This document shows, piece after piece, positions 8,635 to 17,291 of a DNA stretch of 38,406 nucleotides. Both the position numbers and the translations under genes were made by a program. The DNA lies in contig JBAXQC010000021.1 of assembly GCA_037131955.1 (NCBI GenBank), positions 1 to 38,406 on the forward strand, written 5' to 3'. The notes beneath the pieces are model-generated. The model ran no database searches. It saw only the letters and a list, made by a program, of their open reading frames with translations, and had not been told where the DNA came from. This stretch comes from CAIMMJ01 sp037131955. Its GTDB lineage: Bacteria; Bacteroidota; Bacteroidia; UBA4408. Each line of letters opens with the position of its first letter. Positions within the stretch are counted from its first letter, which is position 1.

Positions 8635-9543
8635 TTACTTCAATTTCTTTATTATTCTATAATTTTTGTATTCGCCAATTCTTAGTCCGGTATTATTTTC
8701 TATGATGTGCAGTATTTTTCCTTTTGGAGTGAATCTACTTTTTTTAGGATCAAATGTAAACTCCCAATCTTGTTGTGCTACTTTTGCCAGCATGATACTG
8801 GGGTGTGTACCTTCAAATTTTTTTACTGCATCAACTTGGTTGTAATCAAATTCTTCTTTTTTTGGCAAATGTTTTTTCAGCCAATTATCGTCATGCCAAA
8901 AAGAGTTAAAGAAATTACTTTTTTTCTGCATAAGTTTTGGGTTCCTTGCATAGCTGTAATGAAAAATTCTTATTGGTGAGTAGAGCACTCGTAATGGTCT
9001 TCCTGGATGATTATTTTGCCATTCTTGATAAGAAGGATAAAGTCTAAATCCTTGAGAATCTCTAAAGGACCTGATATTTTTTTGATTTCTAATAATTCTA
9101 ATTTCTCTCCTGTGCCATTTCCTGGTACTTCCAATGTAATGATAACCTCCGTAAAAATTTAGAAAATCAAAAAGCACACCTTCTATTGTATCATCTTTTT
9201 CCAATTCTTTAAACGATTGCAGTATAAGTTTTGCGTCATCTTCGTGCAATACTTCGTCGGCCTGAATATGAAAACCTATATCGCCAGAGATATTGTCTAG
9301 AGCTATGTTAGCTTGAGTAGCAAAAAGTTTTCCTCCTTCTCTTTGGCTCATGTCCCAAACAGTATCTATTATTTTTATTTTGGGATTATTTAATTTTACA
9401 ATTGCTTGTCTCGTTCCATCATTTGAATCGCCAACCGCCATTACAAACTCATCAACGTATGGCAATACAGATTGCATAGATTCTAAAAAAGGATAACCAA
9501 ATTCAAATCCATTTCTAACATACGAAAAACCACTGATCTTCAA
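8635..9543 (-). CDS. Family 2-type glycosyltransferase
   Basis: A 302-residue cytosolic glycosyltransferase of the GT-A fold. The N-terminal part has the nucleotide-sugar binding pattern FSYVRNGFEFGYPFLESM and DEFVMAVGDSNDGTRQ, and a metal-binding acidic cluster in GFHIQADEVLHEDD (residues ~90-105). The C-terminal half has many Trp/Tyr/His residues, including WHRREIRIIRN. The acceptor is unknown; proteins of this type often act in cell-surface polysaccharide or glycoprotein pathways. It is 10 bp downstream of ispH, so very likely in one operon with it, which is a curious pairing with no clear functional link. Confidence 0.8.
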   Translation of the reverse strand: MKISGFSYVRNGFEFGYPFLESMQSVLPYVDEFVMAVGDSNDGTRQAIVKLNNPKIKIIDTVWDMSQREGGKLFATQANIALDNISGDIGFHIQADEVLHEDDAKLILQSFKELEKDDTIEGVLFDFLNFYGGYHYIGSTRKWHRREIRIIRNQKNIRSFRDSQGFRLYPSYQEWQNNHPGRPLRVLYSPIRIFHYSYARNPKLMQKKSNFFNSFWHDDNWLKKHLPKKEEFDYNQVDAVKKFEGTHPSIMLAKVAQQDWEFTFDPKKSRFTPKGKILHIIENNTGLRIGEYKNYRIIKKLK

Positions 9544-9553
9544 GAGAAAGAAA

Positions 9554-10441
9554 CTAAGTTGTAATTAAATTTAAATTCCCAATTTCCTGCTCAATAACTT
9601 CCATAAGCCACATTGGGGTAGAAGTAGCACCACAAATTCCAACGGTATTAACATTTACGAACCAGTTAGAGTTAAGCTCTGTAGGGTCTGAAACAAAATA
9701 GGAATTAGGATTTATAGATTTACAAACCTCATATAATATCTTTCCGTTTGAACTTTTTTTCCCTCCTACAAAAATAATTACATCGTGTTCTTTCGAAAAT
9801 TTTATTAGCTGAGGTTCTCTATTAGAAACTTGTCTGCATAGTGTGTCGTTTGATTCAAACTTAATTTTATCTTTATTACCTGCCAATTCTAATCTCGCCT
9901 CAATTTCTTTTACTATTCTCAAAAATCCTTTTGTGCTTTTAGTTGTCTGAGAATAAAGTTTTATTGGTTTATTGTAATCTATTTTTTTTAAATCTTCGTC
10001 GTTCATTACAATAATTGCATTATTGTTTGTTTGGCCTTTTAATCCATTTACTTCTGCATGACCTTCAAGCCCATAAATTACTATTTGACCATCTTCTTCC
10101 ATTGAGTTTTCATAACCTTCTCTAATTCTATGTTGCAGCTTTAATACAACTGGGCAACTTGCATCAATTAAATGAATATTATTTTTTATGGCAGTTTCAT
10201 ATGTTGAGGGCGGTTCGCCATGAGCACGAATAAGCACTTTGCAATTGTGCAAATTTTCTAAATCGGAATGTTGAATTATTTCTAATCCTTGTTTTTTTAA
10301 TCTTTCTACTTCCATGTTGTTATGAACAATATCTCCCAAGCAATAAAGCTTGCCCGACTCTGCCAATTCATCTTCGGCCATTTGAATAGCATAAACAACT
10401 CCAAAACAAAATCCAGAATTTGAATCAATCGTAATTTTCAT
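9554..10441 (-). CDS. ispH: 4-hydroxy-3-methylbut-2-enyl diphosphate reductase
   Basis: Last enzyme of the MEP isoprenoid pathway, converting HMBPP to IPP and DMAPP at an oxygen-sensitive iron-sulfur cluster. The three conserved cluster cysteines are visible: C12 in GFCFGV, C96 in ASCPVV and C202 in DTLCRQVSNRE. Other family motifs include the AHGEPP loop and VGGKKSSNGK, and the end has GICGATSTPMWL, matching the substrate-binding region. The 295-residue length is typical. Its presence indicates the organism makes isoprenoids by the MEP route. Transcription is from its own leader (a -7 element at 10491-10498) and continues into the glycosyltransferase. Confidence 0.95.
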   Translation of the reverse strand: MKITIDSNSGFCFGVVYAIQMAEDELAESGKLYCLGDIVHNNMEVERLKKQGLEIIQHSDLENLHNCKVLIRAHGEPPSTYETAIKNNIHLIDASCPVVLKLQHRIREGYENSMEEDGQIVIYGLEGHAEVNGLKGQTNNNAIIVMNDEDLKKIDYNKPIKLYSQTTKSTKGFLRIVKEIEARLELAGNKDKIKFESNDTLCRQVSNREPQLIKFSKEHDVIIFVGGKKSSNGKILYEVCKSINPNSYFVSDPTELNSNWFVNVNTVGICGATSTPMWLMEVIEQEIGNLNLITT

Positions 10442-10490
10442 AATTTTAATTTATTTGCTCTATAATTTTCTAAAATAGAAATACTCACTA

Positions 10491-10498
10491 CAAAAATA
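10491..10498 (-). promoter_or_regulatory. Putative -7 element for ispH
   Basis: Minus-strand TATTTTTG (TAnnTTTG), 50 bp upstream of the ispH start. It would drive the ispH - glycosyltransferase unit. The -33 TTTG at N19 is absent. Confidence 0.45.
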
Positions 10499-10555
10499 CC
10501 AAAGATTTATGAATTCACTTAAAATTTGTTGATTATAAACTCAGGAAGTCTTGAT

Positions 10556-10840
10556 CTAATATTGAATCTTACGTAATTTTCTATGTCTATTTTGTGCTCT
10601 TATTAGTGAACTCCGCCGCGGGATAGTAGCGAATTTAAACACAAAGAACACAAAGGTTTTCAAAAAAGACACAAAGGTTTTTTCAAAAATTACATTCAGT
10701 CTCATTATTTTAAATTCATAAAAAAAAGGTTCTTGGAAAGCAATTTCTAGCAATTCTGGCCTAAGTACTTTATGAACTTTCTGTCCTACCTCAAAAACTA
10801 AATTTGCTATTTCGTTTTCAGTCATAAAATTTTTTTTCAA
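10556..10840 (-). pseudogene. Decayed GxxExxY protein gene (N-terminal fragment)
   Basis: The frame gives 94 residues, but only the first ~50 look real: MTENEIANLVFEVGQKVHK followed by LRPELLEIAFQE, which matches the start of GxxExxY proteins (a PD-(D/E)XK nuclease-like family, common in Bacteroidota). The name-giving motif is damaged: Gly is Glu and Tyr is Phe (ELLEIAF). After residue ~52 the sequence turns into low-complexity Phe/Val/Lys encoded by a short repeat, and the rest of the domain (roughly 70 residues) is missing. The likely original start is the Met at residue 6. I treat it as a non-functional remnant. There is nothing else recognisable between 10442 and 10937 apart from this and promoter elements. 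Confidence 0.65.
10648..10689. repeat. Short direct repeat within the GxxExxY remnant
   Basis: Two near-identical adjacent copies of ACACAAAGGTTTT(TT)CAAAAA, at 10648-10666 and 10669-10689, with a third partial copy (ACACAAAG) just before. It lies exactly where the coding similarity stops, so repeat-mediated slippage or an insertion may have destroyed the gene. Confidence 0.7.
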
Positions 10841-10918
10841 CTAATTTTATGAAATGATTTTAACAATAGAAAACTAATAAATATTTCTATTCTTTTTAAA
10901 TTATATCATCGCTACACT

Positions 10919-10926
10919 TACTTTTG
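10919..10926 (+). promoter_or_regulatory. Putative -7 element for mtgA
   Basis: TACTTTTG (TAnnTTTG) 11 bp upstream of the mtgA start codon; this would give a very short leader. No TTTG at N19 upstream. Confidence 0.4.
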
Positions 10927-10937
10927 ATAAATAAATC

Positions 10938-11636
10938 ATGGGGATAATTAGAAGAATTTTTTTACGTATAATTTACTTTTTTTTAATTTCTACAATTCTA
11001 GCTGTTGTTCTATTTAGGTTTTTTCCTGTACCAATTACACCTCTTATGGTTATTAGATTAAAGGAGCAAAACTCTAATGACAAGTCATTTAAACTAAAAA
11101 AAGATTGGGTACCAAAAGAAGAAATTTCCGAAAACTTAAAACTTGCAGTAATATCTTCCGAAGACCAAAATTTCTTCAGTCATTTTGGATTTGATTTTGA
11201 TGCCATTCAAAAAGCTTACAAGCAAAATAAAAAAGGAAAAAAAATAAAAGGGGCTTCAACAATCTCCCAACAAACTGCAAAAAATCTTTTTCTGTGGCCC
11301 GGCAGAAGCTATGTTAGAAAAGCATTGGAGGCGTATTTTACTTTTTTAATAGAAGTCTTTTGGTCAAAGGATAGAATTTTAGAAGTATATTTAAATATAA
11401 TAGAAATGGGAGATGGAGTGTATGGAGCTGAAGCTGCAGCCAACGAATTCTTTAACACTACCGCCAAAAAGTTAAATAAGAATCAGTCCGCTCTTATTGC
11501 AGCAGTTTTACCTAATCCTTTAAAATGGAGTGCTAAAAATCCTAGTGGCTATATTAACTGGAAAAAACAGAGAATAGTTTCAAGAATGAACAAAGCAGGG
11601 AGCTTAGAAGGGTTTAGAAATTTAAAGAAGGAGTAA
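10938..11636 (+). CDS. mtgA: Monofunctional peptidoglycan glycosyltransferase
   Basis: A 232-residue GT51 enzyme that polymerises lipid II into glycan strands at the outer face of the inner membrane. One N-terminal membrane span (residues 8-30) is followed by the GT51 motifs: SSEDQNFFSHFGFD with catalytic Glu75, GASTISQQTAKNLFL, EVFWSKDRILEVYLNIIEMG and AALIAA-type motif ALIAAVLPNP. There is no transpeptidase domain, which separates it from class A PBPs. Monocistronic: the upstream gene is a remnant on the other strand and the downstream gap is 250 bp. Confidence 0.94.
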   Translation: MGIIRRIFLRIIYFFLISTILAVVLFRFFPVPITPLMVIRLKEQNSNDKSFKLKKDWVPKEEISENLKLAVISSEDQNFFSHFGFDFDAIQKAYKQNKKGKKIKGASTISQQTAKNLFLWPGRSYVRKALEAYFTFLIEVFWSKDRILEVYLNIIEMGDGVYGAEAAANEFFNTTAKKLNKNQSALIAAVLPNPLKWSAKNPSGYINWKKQRIVSRMNKAGSLEGFRNLKKE

Positions 11637-11844
11637 TACCCGTCAACAATAATTCACAACAAAAGCATCCCGTTTTAAATTTCTAATCCTGAAATAATTT
11701 ACCAATTTGATTCAATATTTAATTGTATCGTAATTTGTTTTTGAAATAAGATGGATAAATATTTTGCTTCGTAAAAATTAAAGTAAAAGCTATTGATAAA
11801 AAAATTTCCCTAGAAATCTTTTCCGTTATTAATTGATTTTATGT

Positions 11845-11852
11845 TACTTTTG
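11845..11852 (+). promoter_or_regulatory. Putative -7 element for the haaO operon
   Basis: TACTTTTG (TAnnTTTG), 34 bp ahead of the haaO start. It would open the run haaO - unknown gene - prfA. No good -33 element. Confidence 0.45.
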
Positions 11853-11886
11853 TTTAAACCCTTACCTTTAGAAAAATTTTGATTAT

Positions 11887-12411
11887 ATGTCAGTAACAAT
11901 GCCTTTTAACATCCATAAATGGATAGAAGAAAATCGTCATTTGCTAAAACCTCCAGTAAATAATAAGCAAATTTATACCGATACTGAATTTATTGTTATG
12001 ATCGTTGGTGGACCAAACTCAAGAAAGGACTATCATTACAACGAAGGAGAAGAGTTTTTCTTTCAACTAGAGGGAGATATAATGGTAACCATTCAGCAAG
12101 ACGGAAAAGCTGTAAAAGTGCCTATAAAGGAAGGTGAAATTTTCCTTCTTCCTTCAAGAATTCCTCATTCACCTGTAAGAGGTGCAAATACAGTTGGCAT
12201 TGTAATTGAACGAAAAAGAAAATCAAACGAAAAAGATGGTTTATTGTGGTTTTGCGAAAGCTGCAATAATAAATTATTTGAAGAATACTTTAACATGGGT
12301 AACATTGAAACAGCATTTAAATCCATTTTTGATAAATTCTATGGAAACGTCAATTTGAGAACTTGCAAACAATGTGGAACCGTTATGGAGCCACCCATTG
12401 CTGCAAAATAA
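11887..12411 (+). CDS. haaO: 3-hydroxyanthranilate 3,4-dioxygenase
   Basis: A 174-residue cupin dioxygenase that opens the ring of 3-hydroxyanthranilate, giving the precursor of quinolinate (NAD synthesis) or of 2-aminomuconate degradation. The Fe(II) ligands are H50, E56 and H94 in the YHYNEGEEFF and IPHSPVR motifs, and R46 and R98 fit the substrate-binding arginines of the Cupriavidus enzyme. The C-terminal rubredoxin-like metal site is complete: C123-x-x-C126 and C160-x-x-C163. No other kynurenine-pathway gene is nearby, so its pathway partners must be elsewhere. It is 10 bp upstream of an unknown gene and probably shares a transcript with it and prfA. Confidence 0.94.
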   Translation: MSVTMPFNIHKWIEENRHLLKPPVNNKQIYTDTEFIVMIVGGPNSRKDYHYNEGEEFFFQLEGDIMVTIQQDGKAVKVPIKEGEIFLLPSRIPHSPVRGANTVGIVIERKRKSNEKDGLLWFCESCNNKLFEEYFNMGNIETAFKSIFDKFYGNVNLRTCKQCGTVMEPPIAAK

Positions 12412-12421
12412 TGTTTGACAA

Positions 12422-12958
12422 ATGATTGGATACAAAAAAAATTATTATACCATAGACGACATAAAAGCTGAAATGGTATTATTGGAGCAAGAGCGAAAAA
12501 AAATTAATGACAAACGAAAAATATGGAATAATTCTTCGCAAGAGTTTGTATTTAATTTTTTTGAAAAATTATCGGTAGAATTTAACAATAAATTAAAAAT
12601 CCAAGAAATAAATAATTTCAAAAATTTGAGTTCGGTTATTGTTGGATTAAATGATTTTAAAAGTGGTATATTTGAAAGAAGAGATACAGGTCTTGTAGAA
12701 TTTACTTATTTTAGTGGCAGTTTGGGATATTCGCAAACATTAAACGGAAATATTAACGTATGGATTGCTCCTCCGTTTGTAGAGGGTTTGATGGAAGCAC
12801 AACCCGTTAAAAACATCGATTCATTGCATCCTGCAAACATTACAATAAATAAATTAACTGGCCATTTGCACAAATTTATTGAAGTAGTATTGGAATGGGA
12901 GGCACAAGAAAATATAATTGGGAAACTAGGTTATACCCAAATTACAGAAGAAAATTAA
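12422..12958 (+). CDS. Conserved-looking protein of unknown function, 178 aa
   Basis: I do not recognise a family. The protein is soluble, with no signal peptide or membrane span. Residues 10-60 are strongly charged and probably helical (KAEMVLLEQERKKINDKRK), followed by a mixed region with a YFSGSLGYSQTLNGNINVWIAPPF stretch that looks like beta strands. It ends in a Glu-rich helix. Codon use is like the neighbours, and gaps of 10 bp before and 4 bp after suggest operon membership with haaO and prfA. A link to haaO or to translation termination is possible only by position. Confidence 0.6.
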   Translation: MIGYKKNYYTIDDIKAEMVLLEQERKKINDKRKIWNNSSQEFVFNFFEKLSVEFNNKLKIQEINNFKNLSSVIVGLNDFKSGIFERRDTGLVEFTYFSGSLGYSQTLNGNINVWIAPPFVEGLMEAQPVKNIDSLHPANITINKLTGHLHKFIEVVLEWEAQENIIGKLGYTQITEEN

Positions 12959-12962
12959 AAAT

Positions 12963-14036
12963 ATGATTGATAGAATAGAATCGTTAAAAAAGAGGTTTGA
13001 AAATGTAGAGGAATCATTGAGCGACCCCAAAACAATGGGAGATATGAAGCTATTTGCTCAATTAAATAGAGAATACAAAGAGTTAAAAGAAATTGTAGAG
13101 GTTGGTCAAGAATACAAACAAGCCGTGCAAAATATTTCTGCTGCAAAAGAAATTATTGAAACAGAAAGCGACAAAGATTTGTTGGAAATGGCTCAAGAAG
13201 AATGGACTGAAAGTGAAAAGCGAAAAAATGAATTGGAAGAAAAAATAAAATTCATGCTTATACCCAAAGACCCCGAAGATTCTAAAAATGTTGTGCTTGA
13301 GGTAAGGGCAGGAACTGGCGGAGACGAAGCTTCAATTTTTGCGGGAGATTTGTTTAGAATGTACTGCAGATTTTTTGACAAACAAGGATGGAAATATGCT
13401 GTTTTAGACCATACCGATGGAACTATGGGTGGATATAAAGAAGTGATTGTAGAAGTGAGCGGTGAAAATGTTTTTGGTAAATTAAAATTTGAAAGTGGAG
13501 TTCACCGTGTACAAAGAGTACCTCAAACCGAAACTCAAGGAAGAGTGCATACTTCGGCAGCCAGCGTAATAGTGCTGCCCGAGGCAGATGAGTGGGATAT
13601 TGTTCTTAAGGATTCTGACATTAGAAAAGATATATTTTGTTCTTCTGGGCCAGGTGGACAATCTGTAAATACAACAAAATCTGCCATTAGATTAACTCAC
13701 ATTCCTACAGGATTAGTGGTGCAATGCCAAGACGAAAAATCGCAACATAAAAACTTGGAAAAAGCAATGGGTGTATTGCGTTCTAGAATGTATGAAATAG
13801 AATACCAAAAACGTGTAGAAGAGGCCTCTAAAAAAAGAAAAACGTTGGTGGCAACTGGTGATAGATCCGAAAAAATTAGAACGTACAATTATCCTCAAAG
13901 TAGAGTTAGCGATCATAGAATTGGCTACACCATGCACAATCTTCCTGCCTTTATGGACGGAGATTTAGACGATGTGCTTGAAGGATTACAAATTGCTGAA
14001 AACACTGAAAAATTAAAAGAAGGATTACTTGTATAA
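12963..14036 (+). CDS. prfA: Peptide chain release factor 1
   Basis: RF1 reads UAA and UAG stop codons in the ribosomal A site and triggers peptide release. The catalytic GGQ is at residues 231-233 in SGPGGQSVN, and the stop-codon recognition tripeptide is P-x-T (PQT, 187-189), which marks RF1 rather than RF2 (SPF). The position matches E. coli 188-190. The N-terminal helical domain starts MIDRIESLKKRFENVEE, and the C-terminal RVSDHRIG motif is present. At 357 residues it is full length. Its start lies 4 bp after the preceding stop, so translation is probably coupled. Confidence 0.96.
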   Translation: MIDRIESLKKRFENVEESLSDPKTMGDMKLFAQLNREYKELKEIVEVGQEYKQAVQNISAAKEIIETESDKDLLEMAQEEWTESEKRKNELEEKIKFMLIPKDPEDSKNVVLEVRAGTGGDEASIFAGDLFRMYCRFFDKQGWKYAVLDHTDGTMGGYKEVIVEVSGENVFGKLKFESGVHRVQRVPQTETQGRVHTSAASVIVLPEADEWDIVLKDSDIRKDIFCSSGPGGQSVNTTKSAIRLTHIPTGLVVQCQDEKSQHKNLEKAMGVLRSRMYEIEYQKRVEEASKKRKTLVATGDRSEKIRTYNYPQSRVSDHRIGYTMHNLPAFMDGDLDDVLEGLQIAENTEKLKEGLLV

Positions 14037-14056
14037 AACCATTTAAAACCATAGAT

Positions 14057-15082
14057 ATGAAAACAAAATTACTTTTTATCATTTTATTAATCGCAACAAT
14101 CAGTAAGGCACAAATACCTGTACTAAATTCAACCATGATTCCAAATATTGGAGACGATTATACGTATCAGTTAGATACAATACCTGAACACCTTCAAAAT
14201 GTTACTGCAGGTAACGGTGGAGAAAATGTTACATGGGATTTTTCTAATTCAATTGTTCCATCAGGAGATACAATTGTAACAAGCTACGTAAATCCTTCAA
14301 CCGTTAATTTTAATATTGCATTTCCTACGAGCAATATTGCCACCATATCATCCGATGGAACACCAAATTTTTATCAACTGGACAATAACGGTGCAGAAAA
14401 CTTAGGAAGTGTAATTGGGGGTTATGTATTTTACTTTTCTAATCCATTAAAACTTTTGTTTTTGCCCATGACTTATCTTGATTACAACACAGATTCATTT
14501 GCTGCAAATTATCCACAATCCCCAGATTATTTAGTAAGAACTGGAGTTATATCCGCAATTTCTGATGGGTATGGAACACTGATTATGCCGGGCAACATTA
14601 CCTACCAAAATGTTTTAAGAATAAAATATACTTTAAATATAATTGATAGTTTCAACAATGGTCAAAATATTGATACATTGGTGGAAGAATATTACGATTG
14701 GTACGGCAGCGATATTACTTTTCCTATACTACAAATTGGTAGTAGAATTACCAATTCCAGCTCATCAACAGAAAACTCAATTATAAAATACATCAGAATA
14801 AAAACAGCCCAAAATTTAACTACCAATATTTCCAACCCAAAGGTAAATTCGTTGTTAGCCTCACCAAATCCAACCAATGGAATAAGTTACATAAACCTAC
14901 CTAAAAGCAGTGAAAATTTTCAAATTATTGTTCATGATATGTTAGGAAAAGCAATCAGTAAAGATATTGCAACTCCTTCAAGCTCATTTCCACTTAATTT
15001 AGAGCAATTAGAAAATGGAATTTATTTTGTGAATGTTAGTAATTCTAATTTTAGCAAAACAATAAAATTAAGTAAACAATAA
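14057..15082 (+). CDS. T9SS type A sorting-domain secreted protein
   Basis: A 341-residue secreted protein: Sec signal peptide (1-19, ...ISKA|QIP), a central region of ~240 residues rich in Asn/Thr/Tyr and without a domain I recognise, and a T9SS C-terminal sorting domain from ~residue 262 (NSLLASPNPTNG, DMLGKAI, LENGIYFVNVSN, ending KTIKLSKQ). T9SS exports such proteins across the outer membrane and usually attaches them to the surface. It is unexpected between two housekeeping genes: 20 bp after prfA and 9 bp before pyrF, and on the same strand, so it is probably in their transcript. Confidence 0.85.
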   Translation: MKTKLLFIILLIATISKAQIPVLNSTMIPNIGDDYTYQLDTIPEHLQNVTAGNGGENVTWDFSNSIVPSGDTIVTSYVNPSTVNFNIAFPTSNIATISSDGTPNFYQLDNNGAENLGSVIGGYVFYFSNPLKLLFLPMTYLDYNTDSFAANYPQSPDYLVRTGVISAISDGYGTLIMPGNITYQNVLRIKYTLNIIDSFNNGQNIDTLVEEYYDWYGSDITFPILQIGSRITNSSSSTENSIIKYIRIKTAQNLTTNISNPKVNSLLASPNPTNGISYINLPKSSENFQIIVHDMLGKAISKDIATPSSSFPLNLEQLENGIYFVNVSNSNFSKTIKLSKQ

Positions 15083-15091
15083 TTCCAAGGT

Positions 15092-15907
15092 ATGAATTAC
15101 AACCAGCTGAGGAATTCTATTTTTGAAAAGAAGAATTTTTTGTGTGTGGGTCTAGATCCTGATTATGAAAAAATACCTAATTCATTAAAAATAATTCCAT
15201 TAACTCAATTCGAGTTTTGCAAAAAAATAATTGATGCCGTAGCTCCCTATTGCATTGCCTTTAAACCCAATACGGCTTTTTTTGAAGAAAGGGGTATAGA
15301 GGGCTGGGCTTCATTGGAAAGAACTATTGAATACATAAATAAAAATTATCCCAATCACTTTACCATTGCAGATGCCAAGCGAGGAGATATAGGGAACACT
15401 GCTGAAGCGTATGCAAAAACCTTTTTAAAAAATTTAAAATTTGATTCTGTAACAATTGCTCCGTATATGGGAAGAGATAGCATTATTCCTTTTCTTAAAT
15501 ACAAAAATAAATGGTCAATTGTGCTTGCTTTAACTTCTAATGAGAGTGCCGATGATTTAGAAACTAAAAAATTAGAAAATCATTCCACAAATTTTGAAGA
15601 AGTTATAAATTTTACTTTAAAATTAGGCACAAAAAAAAATACTATGTTTGTGGTGGGTGCAACAAGACCCAATGATTTAAAGTACATAAGGAATATTGTC
15701 CCTGAACACTTTCTGTTGATTCCAGGTGTTGGTGCACAAGGAGGTAGTTTAATGGAAGTTGTGGAGAGTGCTTGGAACAAGGATTGTGGTATTTTGGTAA
15801 ATGCATCTCGCTCAATTATTTTTGCTTCGAGCAATGATAATTTTGCCGAAGCTGCTGGTGTCGAAGCTAAAAAAATTGCAATTGAAATGAGTAATTTTTT
15901 TAGATAA
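15092..15907 (+). CDS. pyrF: Orotidine 5'-phosphate decarboxylase (type 2)
   Basis: De novo pyrimidine enzyme that turns OMP into UMP. The 271-residue length and the motif IADAKRGDIGNTAEAYA (D94-x-K96-x-x-D99) mark the longer type 2 branch. Other motifs include FLCVGLDPD, AFKPNTAFFE and LIPGVGAQGGSL, with the phosphate-binding NASRSI near the end. Bacteroidota commonly have this gene beside prfA; here a T9SS cargo gene is between them. After it comes a 94-bp gap without clear signals, then DUF2851. Confidence 0.94.
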   Translation: MNYNQLRNSIFEKKNFLCVGLDPDYEKIPNSLKIIPLTQFEFCKKIIDAVAPYCIAFKPNTAFFEERGIEGWASLERTIEYINKNYPNHFTIADAKRGDIGNTAEAYAKTFLKNLKFDSVTIAPYMGRDSIIPFLKYKNKWSIVLALTSNESADDLETKKLENHSTNFEEVINFTLKLGTKKNTMFVVGATRPNDLKYIRNIVPEHFLLIPGVGAQGGSLMEVVESAWNKDCGILVNASRSIIFASSNDNFAEAAGVEAKKIAIEMSNFFR

Positions 15908-16001
15908 AATCTATACTATGTTTTTTTATTGTACTACTTTCTCTTAAAAAACTTTGATGAATTTCTTTAAGAAAAAAGTGAATTGAATAATTTAAATCCA
16001 A

Positions 16002-17264
16002 ATGAAAGAAAGTTTTTTGCACTATTTATGGAAGTTCAAATTATTCATTCCGGGAACATTAAAGACCACTGACGGCAAGGAAGTTGAGATTTTTAATTCC
16101 GGTACTCACAACACAAATGCAGGTCCTGATTTTTTTAATGCAAAAGTAAAAATTGGCGATACAACATGGGCAGGGAATGTTGAAATTCATATAAAATCTT
16201 CCGACTTTTTTTTGCACAAACACCAGCACGATAAAAGTTATGACAATTTAATTTTGCACGTAGTCTTTGAAAATGATGTGCCTGCAATAAATAATTATTT
16301 TACGCTGCAAGTCAAAGATTGCTTTGATAGAAAGCTTCTTCAAAATTATAATTCACTACAAAATTCAACCAAAAAACTTGCTTGCTCAGGCACAGTCGCA
16401 AATGTGCCAAACGTTATTTTTAAATCGTGGTTAGACGGTATGTTCTTTGAAAGAATGGAAGCAAAAGCTTTAGCTATTGAAGAAAAATTATCTCTAAATA
16501 CAAATAATCTTGACGAAATATTTTACTTTCAATTGGCTGCCAACTTTGGTTTTAAAATTAACCAAGAACCCTTTGAACTGTTGGCAAGAAAACTTCCATT
16601 TTCTATATTGGCAAAACATAGAAACAACTTGTTTCAATTAGAAAGTTTGTTGCTGGGTGTGGCTGGCTTTTTGGGCAACGAATTTGAAGAAAGCTATCCA
16701 AGAGAATTGCAGAATGAATTTAAGTTTTTACAAAAGAAGTTCTCACTAAGCACCATAGATGTTTTTAATTGGAAGTTTTTAAGGATGAGGCCGGGAAATT
16801 TTCCAACACTAAGAATTGCTCAATTTGCAGCCTTAATTAATAAGTCAGGAAATGTGTTCTCCAGTTTTTTAAATGCATCATCCATAAAAGAAATTGAAAA
16901 AGTATTAGATGTAGAACCAAGCACTTATTGGAACAACCATTACAGACTAGATGTTCCTTCTGAGAACAAGAAAAAGAATTTAGGCAAAAAATCAAAAGAG
17001 AACATTATAATCAATTCTGTAGTTCCTTTTCTTTTTATTGGAGGAAAAAACCAGGGGAAAGACGAATTGCTCAGCAGGGCAAATAAGCTGATGAATGAGG
17101 TGAAACCCGAAGAAAACAACATTACAAAATTATTTTCATCAGCAGGTAAAAAACCAGAAAATGCAGCCGAAAGTCAGGCAATGATTAATCTTTACAAAAA
17201 CTTTTGCTCGGCAAAACGTTGTGAAAATTGTGCAGCAGGAAATTATCTATTAAAAAATTTGTAA
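16002..17264 (+). CDS. DUF2851 family protein
   Basis: A 420-residue protein matching DUF2851, a family found almost only in Bacteroidota. Its opening is diagnostic: FLHYLWKFKLF, then NSGTHNTNAGPDFFNAKVKIG and WAGNVEIHIKSSDFF (a possible fold relation to restriction-type nucleases through the G-x-D-F...E-I-H pattern; inference). The C-terminus carries a Cys cluster, C402, C407 and C410 (in NFCSAKRCENC), which may bind a metal. No signal peptide. Function unknown. It is followed 27 bp later by the PspC-domain gene. Confidence 0.85.
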   Translation: MKESFLHYLWKFKLFIPGTLKTTDGKEVEIFNSGTHNTNAGPDFFNAKVKIGDTTWAGNVEIHIKSSDFFLHKHQHDKSYDNLILHVVFENDVPAINNYFTLQVKDCFDRKLLQNYNSLQNSTKKLACSGTVANVPNVIFKSWLDGMFFERMEAKALAIEEKLSLNTNNLDEIFYFQLAANFGFKINQEPFELLARKLPFSILAKHRNNLFQLESLLLGVAGFLGNEFEESYPRELQNEFKFLQKKFSLSTIDVFNWKFLRMRPGNFPTLRIAQFAALINKSGNVFSSFLNASSIKEIEKVLDVEPSTYWNNHYRLDVPSENKKKNLGKKSKENIIINSVVPFLFIGGKNQGKDELLSRANKLMNEVKPEENNITKLFSSAGKKPENAAESQAMINLYKNFCSAKRCENCAAGNYLLKNL

Positions 17265-17291
17265 TTTAGTGCACACAAAAAACAAGAAAGT

